22,092 bases of DNA. Source: Desulfuromonas sp. SDB (GTDB taxonomy: Bacteria; SDB-A). Every line of letters starts with the position of its first letter. The stretch's first letter is position 1. Of the stretch, positions 16,017-22,092 are shown one piece after another. A model generated the notes under the pieces. That model was not told where the DNA came from, ran no database searches, and saw only the letters and a program-made list of their open reading frames with translations. The stretch spans positions 1-22,092 of the forward strand of contig LKUE01000158.1 in the NCBI GenBank assembly GCA_001412365.1. Direction: 5' to 3'. The translations under genes and the position numbers were made by a program.

Positions 16017-17450
16017 ATGCAGAGAAAAACACTTGGAGGTTTAGTGGTATTATTGGTAATCACCCCTTCTCTTTTGCTGTCCCATATTATCAATGTGCCC
16101 CAGGACCAGGTTACTATTCAAATGGGCATTGATTCTGCAGGAGTATTGGATACGGTGGTGGTCGCTCCGGATACCTATCATGAAAATATTGATTTCCGAG
16201 GTAAATGTATTGTGTTAACCAGTAATTACATGTTTACTCAAAATCCCCAGGACATCATGGGAACAGTAATTGACGGAAGCAGTCCTCCAGTTGCAGATTC
16301 TGCCAGTACAGTTAGATTCTGGACCGGAGAAGACAGCTTCAGTGTGTTAACTGGATTTACCATAACCGGAGGGGGTGGAACTAAATGGATAGATCCCCAG
16401 TATCCCAGTTATACCTGGAGAGGAGGAGGAGGAGTTTTTATATACAATTCAAGTCCACTAATCGAGAACAATATTATTATAGGTAATGAAGTCACCAATA
16501 TGACTGGAGTTTCCGGTGCCCAGGGAGGGGGGATGATTACCTTTGGGGGGAATCCGGTGATAAGAAATAATTTGATCACTGAAAATCAAGCTTTATACGG
16601 AGCAGGAGTAGATATTAACTATTCCGGATGCCTTGTGAAGAACAACATTATTTACGAGAATTCAGGAGGGCAGACTTACGGAGGAGCAGGAATCTGGACA
16701 ATAGGAAATTCAAGCGATTCAATCATTATTGAAAATAACAGCATAATATCCAATCATTCATCCGGTTCAGGAGGATACGGAGGATGGGGAGGGGGAATCT
16801 TCATCTGGACCAGTAATTTATATCTGAGAAATAATATCATTTGGGCTAATACTCAGACCACCGGAGGACCGATTGCCATGATTAATGGAGGTTATGCTTT
16901 CGCCAGCTACAATGATATAGAAGGAGGATTCGCCGGTACCGGGAATATTGATGAAAATCCCTGTTTTGAAGATTCAGGATTTATTTTAACCGATAGTTCC
17001 GGTTGTGTTGACTGGGGTAATCCCGCAGGGGAGTTCAACGATCCTGAAGACAATCAAAACCCGGGATTTGCCCAATATCCCGCAAAAGGCTCTTTAACCA
17101 ATGACATAGGAGCTTATGGAGGACCTTGGAGTCAATCAATTCCCATTTTTACCTCAGGGATTGAGGAACAAAATCCAGTCATTATTTATGGAGAGAACAA
17201 TTTAATGGAAGTCATCCCCCGTGGAAATAATTATTTTTTGTTGAAATATTCCGTCTTTCATAGATGTCCGGTGAAAATTAATATATTCAGGATAGATGGA
17301 TGTTTAGCTGACCGGATATTTAATCAGATCCAGGATGGGGGGAGCTATCAAATTAATATTGACTTGAATAATCTCTGCCCTGGTTCGTATATTTTACTGA
17401 TGTTTACCGTTTACGGAAAAAATTCTCAGAAAATTACCATACTTAACTAA
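16017..17450 (+). CDS. Secreted parallel beta-helix protein with T9SS-type sorting domain (second copy)
   Basis: A 477-residue exported protein. Signal peptide is about residues 1-22 (GGLVVLLVITPSLLLSH). INVPQDQVTIQMGIDSAG and DTVVVAPDTY open the helix, then repeated strands rich in GGG, N-N-I-I and S-G patterns run to about residue 320. The end (VKINIFRIDGCLADRIF ... PGSYILLMFTVYGKNSQKITILN) is a T9SS type A-like sorting domain. It shares DTVVVAP, NIDF-G and GEDSFSV with the protein at 1482-3035 but is shorter and clearly diverged, so the two are paralogues. Surface carbohydrate binding or cleavage is a fold-based guess. AGGAGG lies 5 bases before the ATG but inside a strong hairpin. An intrinsic terminator follows 5 bases after the stop. 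Confidence 0.85.
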   Translation: MQRKTLGGLVVLLVITPSLLLSHIINVPQDQVTIQMGIDSAGVLDTVVVAPDTYHENIDFRGKCIVLTSNYMFTQNPQDIMGTVIDGSSPPVADSASTVRFWTGEDSFSVLTGFTITGGGGTKWIDPQYPSYTWRGGGGVFIYNSSPLIENNIIIGNEVTNMTGVSGAQGGGMITFGGNPVIRNNLITENQALYGAGVDINYSGCLVKNNIIYENSGGQTYGGAGIWTIGNSSDSIIIENNSIISNHSSGSGGYGGWGGGIFIWTSNLYLRNNIIWANTQTTGGPIAMINGGYAFASYNDIEGGFAGTGNIDENPCFEDSGFILTDSSGCVDWGNPAGEFNDPEDNQNPGFAQYPAKGSLTNDIGAYGGPWSQSIPIFTSGIEEQNPVIIYGENNLMEVIPRGNNYFLLKYSVFHRCPVKINIFRIDGCLADRIFNQIQDGGSYQINIDLNNLCPGSYILLMFTVYGKNSQKITILN

Positions 17451-17455
17451 ATTTA

Positions 17456-17482
17456 AGGGGATTCTTGATATTAGAATCCCCT
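17456..17482 (+). terminator. Intrinsic terminator after the beta-helix gene
   Basis: AGGGGATTCT and AGAATCCCCT form a perfect 10-base-pair stem with a 7-base loop, followed by CTCTTTGGTTT. The T-run is interrupted, but the stem is strong and lies immediately after the stop codon at 17448-17450. Confidence 0.75.
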
Positions 17483-17643
17483 CTCTTTGGTTTAACTGTA
17501 CTCTTTTTCACTTAAATAATTTAATTAATTAATTTCATTGAAAAATGCTTTATCACCGTATAATTAATTAAGCAGAAACTTAAAATGATAATGAAAATAT
17601 TATTTTAGAATAGTAAAATAAAAATAAAAGGAGGAGGAAAAAT

Positions 17644-18048
17644 ATGGAAGAATACCGTCATAAACTTGATTTTTTAGTCAGGGATTATGAATGTGATCTG
17701 GAAGGTATTGTCAACAATGCAGTTTACATGCATTATTTGGAACATGCCCGTCATGAATTTCTAAAAACACTGGAGATAGATTTTTCTGAATTTTCAAAAA
17801 ATAACATCAATTTAGTAGTAGTAAAAGCTGAGTTGAATTATAAGAAATATTTAACCAGCGGCGACCGTTTCTGGGTAGGAACCAATTTATCCCGATTTTC
17901 GCCGTTGAGATTTGCCTTCAATCAAACAATTCATCTCTACCCGGATGATAAGGTTGCCTTGACTGCATTCACTGTCTGTACCGCGATTGATGAAAGGAAA
18001 AAACCGATACTGCCTGAAAAAATTAAGAATTTATTTGAAAATAATTGA
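17644..18048 (+). CDS. Acyl-CoA thioesterase, 4-hydroxybenzoyl-CoA thioesterase (hot-dog) family
   Basis: A 134-residue cytoplasmic hot-dog-fold protein that probably hydrolyses an acyl-CoA thioester. The opening RDYECDLEGIVNNAVYMHYLEHARHEFL has the family layout, with Asp18 in the position of the catalytic aspartate of the Pseudomonas enzyme (CDPAGIV-like) and the long helix just after it. Later strands are VVVKAELNYKKYLTSGDRFWV and FAFNQTIHLY. Length is normal for YbgC/FadM-like members. A strong AGGAGGAGG lies at 17630-17638, 5 bases before the ATG. It is the first gene after a terminator, and a GNAT enzyme follows after 9 bases. Its acyl substrate is not readable. Confidence 0.87.
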   Translation: MEEYRHKLDFLVRDYECDLEGIVNNAVYMHYLEHARHEFLKTLEIDFSEFSKNNINLVVVKAELNYKKYLTSGDRFWVGTNLSRFSPLRFAFNQTIHLYPDDKVALTAFTVCTAIDERKKPILPEKIKNLFENN

Positions 18049-18057
18049 AATTTAATA

Positions 18058-18567
18058 ATGGTTAAAACATATTTGAAAAAGCCTGACTATGGAGATTTAA
18101 AATTTATCAGGAGATTGTGGTCTGATCCCCCTACCATGAAAGAAGTGGGAGGAACAGTAGTGTTAACGGACAGCCAAGCTGAACAGTGGTACCACAAGAT
18201 GATAACTCCGGGCAGCTCCGGGCATTGCTACCGCATTATCCTGAATAAAGATTTTCAACCGGTGGGTGAGGTCAGTTTTCATGATTACGATGATAATTCA
18301 GGCAAAGCCAGGTTTAATGTTAAAATTCTTGCTGACTGCAGAGGGTCAGGATACGGAAAATCAGCAATTTACCAGCTTTTAGATTATTTTTTCAATAGGC
18401 GGGGAGGGATGATTATGGAAGATTATTTAGCTTTAAATAATGACAAGGGTAGAGAAGTACTTATTAAGTTCGGATTCCAGTGGGATCAAACCAGAAAAGA
18501 TGTTGTCCGGTTATTTTTGACCAATAAAGATTTCAATAAACTGTATCCGTCGTCTTTTGAACATTAA
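18058..18567 (+). CDS. GNAT-family N-acetyltransferase (RimJ/RimL-like)
   Basis: A 169-residue cytoplasmic acyltransferase with one GNAT domain. The N-terminus (LKKPDYGDLKFIRRLWSDPPTMKEVGGTV) has the layout of the RimJ/RimL group. Motif A is FNVKILADCRGSGYGKSAIYQLL (R-G-S-G-Y-G core, about residues 82-104), and NDKGREVLIKFGF is the usual C-terminal helix-strand. No Shine-Dalgarno is visible, but it starts 9 bases after the thioesterase stop, so coupling is likely. It is not close in sequence to the GNAT protein at 163-951. The acceptor is unknown. Confidence 0.85.
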   Translation: MVKTYLKKPDYGDLKFIRRLWSDPPTMKEVGGTVVLTDSQAEQWYHKMITPGSSGHCYRIILNKDFQPVGEVSFHDYDDNSGKARFNVKILADCRGSGYGKSAIYQLLDYFFNRRGGMIMEDYLALNNDKGREVLIKFGFQWDQTRKDVVRLFLTNKDFNKLYPSSFEH

Positions 18568-18585
18568 ATTTATGAAGAATAGGAT

Positions 18586-20061
18586 ATGAATAACTATATT
18601 GACGAACTAAATGCACTGCAAAAACAGCTGGAGATGACTTCAGCCAAGGATAAATTAGATGTTCTGAAAAGATTAGTAGTTTTAACTGAAGATGAAAATC
18701 CAAACCAGGCTGAAAAATTTTGTCTGGCTGCACTAGAGGAAATAAAGCATGATCCAGACCCAGTTTTACAGGGTCAATTTTTAATTGAATTGATAAAGAC
18801 CTACATAAAACTGCAGAAATATTCCAAGGCATCAGAGTATTCGAAATATTGCCTGACTCTTCAGGATGAAATCTACGGTCCTCTAGCTGAACAAATTATC
18901 GGTCAATTTCATTCCCTGAATGGAATGATATATTATCATTTCAATGATTACAAGCAAGCCCTGAGTAGTTTTAACCGGTCCCTTAAATTTTTTCATATGT
19001 GTAACCGGGATAAGGAAATTGGCGAGGTGTGCAGAAATATTGCCCTTATTTATCAAAGGTTGGGTGATTATTGGCAAGCGCTGGATTACTTAAATCATGC
19101 TGATGATATCTATTCCCAAATTTCAGATGATCATGGAAAAGCTAAAACACTTAATAATATTGGAATAATTCATGCGAGGTTAAAAAACTACAATGAAGCG
19201 GTAACCTATTATACTGCTTCACTTAAGATCAGGGAAAAATTAAATGATAAAATCGGTAAATCACGGGTTTATAATAATTTAGGAAATGCCCTGCTCAATT
19301 TAAAACAGTTTGAAAAGTCTATTGAATATTATCTTAAAGCTGAAAAAATTTTAATTAATTCGGTATATAAAAACAACTTGGCTGATGTATATCATAATTT
19401 AGGACATATTTACCAAAAATTAAAAAATCTGCCATTATCCTTAAAATATTACCAAAATTGTTTAAATATAAGGAAAAATATTGAAGACAGGTACAATTAT
19501 ATTAAGGTACTGACTAATATTGCTTCAGTACATTGCCATTTGGGAAGTTTATCTGAAGCGGAAAAATACATACGGCAGGCTTTAGATAATTCAAAAGACA
19601 TTGAATCAAAAGAATTGAGTATTGGTTTGTATTCAACTATGGCTGAAATATTTAGAGCAAAACAGCAGTATTTAAAAGCATTGGAAATGCTTAAAAAATA
19701 CGGTGAGGTAAAAAAACAGGTGTTCAATGAGAAATGCAATCAGCAGATGGCAGATTTTCAAATTAGATACCAGATTGATCAGCAGCAGCAGCAAATTGCA
19801 ATTTATAAATCCAAAAATATCCGGTTGATAAATGCTAACAAAAAATTGAGAAAAGCGATAAAACAACTGAAGATATTAAAAGGTTTACTTCCTATCTGCC
19901 CCCGGTGTAAAAAAATCAGAGATGACCAGGGGTATTGGACCCAGGTGGAGGAGTATGTCGTAAATCATTCCGATGCCGAATTTACTCATGGTCTCTGTCC
20001 GGAATGCGCCAAGAAGTTTTTTCCCGAAGTAGATATTAACCAGGATCAGACCGGTGAATGA
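18586..20061 (+). CDS. TPR-repeat protein with a four-cysteine C-terminal domain (first of a tandem pair)
   Basis: A 491-residue cytoplasmic protein. Residues about 20-385 are a run of tetratricopeptide repeats, for example ALSSFNRSLKFF, YWQALDYLNHADD, NEAVTYYTASLKIREKL and FEKSIEYYLKAEKIL. A coiled coil (about 385-432, QIDQQQQQIAIYKSKNIRLI) leads into LKGLLPICPRCKKIRDDQGYW. The last 60 residues hold C438-x2-C441-x29-C471-x2-C474 with HGLCPEC, a probable zinc-binding module. The same module is often found at the end of PAS or response-regulator proteins of bacteria, in the place of an output domain; its role is unknown. No kinase, GGDEF or HTH domain is present. GAAG lies 8 bases before the ATG. 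The second copy overlaps its stop by 8 bases. Confidence 0.85.
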   Translation: MNNYIDELNALQKQLEMTSAKDKLDVLKRLVVLTEDENPNQAEKFCLAALEEIKHDPDPVLQGQFLIELIKTYIKLQKYSKASEYSKYCLTLQDEIYGPLAEQIIGQFHSLNGMIYYHFNDYKQALSSFNRSLKFFHMCNRDKEIGEVCRNIALIYQRLGDYWQALDYLNHADDIYSQISDDHGKAKTLNNIGIIHARLKNYNEAVTYYTASLKIREKLNDKIGKSRVYNNLGNALLNLKQFEKSIEYYLKAEKILINSVYKNNLADVYHNLGHIYQKLKNLPLSLKYYQNCLNIRKNIEDRYNYIKVLTNIASVHCHLGSLSEAEKYIRQALDNSKDIESKELSIGLYSTMAEIFRAKQQYLKALEMLKKYGEVKKQVFNEKCNQQMADFQIRYQIDQQQQQIAIYKSKNIRLINANKKLRKAIKQLKILKGLLPICPRCKKIRDDQGYWTQVEEYVVNHSDAEFTHGLCPECAKKFFPEVDINQDQTGE

Positions 20062-21358
20062 GATAGAAAATTTAAAGATACAGTTACAAAACACACAGGG
20101 AGAAGCCAGAGCTGAAATTTTATATAAATTATCTGAATTGTCCATGGAAACCGACCTTGAGATGAGTATTGAGTATTGCCGGAAAGCAGAACAATCTTTT
20201 GAAAAAAACAACCACATGGAGAAAGTGGCTGAATGTAAATTCAGATTTGGAGAACTTTACACTAAAAAGTGCGAGTATTTAAAAGCTAAACAGCATTATC
20301 TTGATTCATTGGAGCTGTTTGAAAAATCTAATAATCTAAGCAGAATTGCCAGATCTTTAAATGCGGTGGGAAATTCTTTCTGGTATCTTAGTAATTATGA
20401 ACAAGCATTAAGTTATTACCTCCGGGCTTTTAAAATATTTGAAGAAATTAATGATTTCAGCAATGCCGGTTTAACCGCAATGAATATCGGCAATGTTAAC
20501 TGGGCAAATAAAAGGATGGATAAAGCAAAGCAGTACTATCAATTAAGTTATCAATACCATCAAAAGAGTAAAGAGCTGCGAGGTCTTATTTATGCAACAA
20601 TTAGCCTGGGGAATATTGAACTGCATGCTGAAAATTATGATCAGGCTTTAGATTGGTATCAGCAGGCATACCAATTAAATCAGCAGGAACATGACCTCAG
20701 CGGGGATATCATGCTTTTAAATAATATGGGCACCTGTTATCTTGAAAAAAACAATTATGATAAGGCATTAGATTGCTACAATCAATCCATGAAATTAGGA
20801 GAGGAAAATCACGAGTTTTGGAATTTGAGTTTGACTTACTGCAGTTTGGGAATAATTCATTTAAACACCGGGGAATATAGTATATCCAGTTTTTATTTCG
20901 ATAAATCCATGGAATTAGCTGAAAAAAACGATATGAAATTTTTATTGAAAGATATTTATGAAAATTATTCAAAACTTTTTGAAGCTCAGAAAAATTATAT
21001 TAAAGCTATAGAATATTTTGAAAAATATATAAACATAATAGAGCAGATTTACAATGAGGAAAGATCGAAAAAAATTGATGAAATGCAGTCGAAATACGAA
21101 TTTGAAAAAAAAGAAATGGAAGCGGAGATTTATCGCCTGCAGAATATAGAATTATCCCAGATAAATCGGGAACTGAAGCAAACTGCGGACAATATTAAAA
21201 TTTTAGCCGGCTTGCTCCCCATGTGCGCAAGTTGCAAGAAGATCAGAGATGATAGTGGTTATTGGAAAAAAATTGAAAATTATCTGGAGGAGCATTCCAA
21301 GCTTTATTTTGTGGAGAGTTTGTGTCCGGACTGCAAGAAAATAGAATCGGAAAGCTGA
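20054..21358 (+). CDS. TPR-repeat protein with a four-cysteine C-terminal domain (second of a tandem pair)
   Basis: A 434-residue paralogue of the preceding protein. About eight TPR units fill residues 15-335 (for example YEQALSYYLRAFKIFEEI, YDQALDWYQQAYQLNQQ and YDKALDCYNQSMKLGEE). A coiled coil (about 335-385) and the module ILAGLLPMCASCKKIRDDSGYW follow, with C391-x2-C394-x29-C424-x2-C427, exactly the cysteine spacing of the first copy. It starts at GTG, overlapping the previous stop by 8 bases; the start is backed by AGGA at 20042-20045 and by alignment of MNEIENLKIQLQ with the first copy's N-terminus. It is about 57 residues shorter because of fewer repeats. TPRs bind proteins or peptides, so a scaffold or sensor role is likely. 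Confidence 0.85.
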   Translation: MNEIENLKIQLQNTQGEARAEILYKLSELSMETDLEMSIEYCRKAEQSFEKNNHMEKVAECKFRFGELYTKKCEYLKAKQHYLDSLELFEKSNNLSRIARSLNAVGNSFWYLSNYEQALSYYLRAFKIFEEINDFSNAGLTAMNIGNVNWANKRMDKAKQYYQLSYQYHQKSKELRGLIYATISLGNIELHAENYDQALDWYQQAYQLNQQEHDLSGDIMLLNNMGTCYLEKNNYDKALDCYNQSMKLGEENHEFWNLSLTYCSLGIIHLNTGEYSISSFYFDKSMELAEKNDMKFLLKDIYENYSKLFEAQKNYIKAIEYFEKYINIIEQIYNEERSKKIDEMQSKYEFEKKEMEAEIYRLQNIELSQINRELKQTADNIKILAGLLPMCASCKKIRDDSGYWKKIENYLEEHSKLYFVESLCPDCKKIESES

Positions 21359-21428
21359 ACTTGAAAATGTGGCTTTGAATGGTAATAAATGATATTCTTA
21401 ATTTAACAACAATAATTGAGGAGGCATG

Positions 21429-22055
21429 ATGAAAGCGAAGGTTTTAATTTTAGTGATAATTTTAATAGGTTTAGTTGCTTTCTGGGGTTGTACTAAGGAT
21501 GATTCCAATCCATCCGGACCGGGGGGAGGAACCACTACTGATACTACCGAGTTGTTTTACGATGACGGTACTCCGGATACCTATGAAGAACAAACTGTTG
21601 CCGAAACCGGACCCGGAGTTAGATTTACTACTCCTGCCGGCACTGATTCATTTCAGCTTATCGGAGTTAAAATCAGACTGGGGACCACATCCGCCGGTAC
21701 CATAACTTTTTCGTTGAGACTTTACAACTGGACTAGTAATGCTCCCGGAACTGAAATACATCGGCAGACAGTTGCCGGAGGAACTCAAGATACCTGGAAC
21801 ACCTGGTGGATTGCCAATCAGAATATTTATTTTCCCGCCAGTACCGATTTTGTGGCGGGTATGATCTACGACGGCACTAATGAACCTACCTATGGAGTGG
21901 ACAATACCGCTCATACTAATTCCTGGCTGAATTCAGGAGGTACTCCTCCTACCTGGATTCAAGTTTCTGAAACTTATTTCATCCGGGTTTACGTAAGAAG
22001 TACCACTACTTCTGATGTCTATGAACTCAGTCCGAATATGGACGGACAGTACTAA
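21429..22055 (+). CDS. Lipoprotein with a beta-sandwich-like domain
   Basis: A 208-residue exported protein. The leader MKAKVLILVIILIGLVAFWGC ends in a lipobox-like AFWGC, so Cys21 is probably lipid-modified. A Gly/Pro/Thr-rich linker (about 22-40) precedes a beta-rich domain beginning ELFYDDGTPDTYEEQTV and running through LIGVKIRLGTTSAG to SETYFIRVYVRS. Similar domains occur in surface proteins of FCB candidate phyla, often with the opening DDGTP; function unknown. There is no sorting domain. Two ATGs are possible: GAGGAGG at 21418-21424 is 1 base from the ATG at 21426 and 4 bases from the ATG at 21429, so I prefer the latter. It stands 67 bases after the TPR pair. No terminator is seen before the window end. 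Confidence 0.78.
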   Translation: MKAKVLILVIILIGLVAFWGCTKDDSNPSGPGGGTTTDTTELFYDDGTPDTYEEQTVAETGPGVRFTTPAGTDSFQLIGVKIRLGTTSAGTITFSLRLYNWTSNAPGTEIHRQTVAGGTQDTWNTWWIANQNIYFPASTDFVAGMIYDGTNEPTYGVDNTAHTNSWLNSGGTPPTWIQVSETYFIRVYVRSTTTSDVYELSPNMDGQY

Positions 22056-22092
22056 TAATTTGATATATCTGGCAAAAAATAAATAGTATTTT

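Noticed and set aside
16424-16436. GGAGGAGGAGG run resembling tandem Shine-Dalgarno sites
   Set aside because: It encodes the glycine run of the beta-helix repeat in frame; no start codon or frame follows.

Overview
The window is A+T-rich and gene-dense. It looks like a Gram-negative member of the FCB superphylum outside the classical Bacteroidota, for example a Cloacimonadota- or WOR-3-like candidate phylum; this is inference, not a firm placement. The reasons are four secreted proteins ending in the same kind of type IX secretion (T9SS type A-like) C-terminal sorting domain, an outer-membrane beta-barrel ending in Phe, a seven-helix-membrane AraC regulator of the kind common in this group, and clear AGGAGG-type Shine-Dalgarno sites with GTG and TTG starts, which typical Bacteroidota largely lack.

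Layout. 1-1470: the tail of an unrecognised gene, then a GNAT acetyltransferase and an HPP-family membrane protein two bases apart. 1482-3035 (minus): a secreted parallel beta-helix protein. 3236-6636: a two-gene trehalose operon, a fused OtsA-OtsB followed by a TreT-like GT4 glycosyltransferase with a 4-base overlap and a TTG start. 6745-10666: five short-spaced reading frames: a secreted sorting-domain protein interrupted by an in-frame TGA, a secreted C69 dipeptidase, a small exported unknown and a VOC-fold protein. 10766-12955 (minus): a secreted M14 zinc carboxypeptidase with a sorting domain. 13474-15929: a tight operon of an outer-membrane protein, a stand-alone pyruvate-kinase-C-terminal-like protein and a 7TM-AraC regulator. 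16017-17450: a second beta-helix protein whose Shine-Dalgarno lies inside a long hairpin, ended by a good intrinsic terminator. 17644-21358: a thioesterase, a GNAT enzyme, and two overlapping paralogous TPR proteins carrying the same four-Cys tail. 21429-22055: a lipoprotein.

The window suggests an organism that invests in secreted or surface-attached proteins (two peptidases and several beta-rich proteins) and makes trehalose. The observations most worth following are the in-frame TGA at 7018-7020, the hairpin masking the ribosome binding site at 15970-16010, the tandem TPR/four-Cys pair, and the linkage of two different trehalose routes. No mobile element, CRISPR array, tRNA or rRNA was seen.
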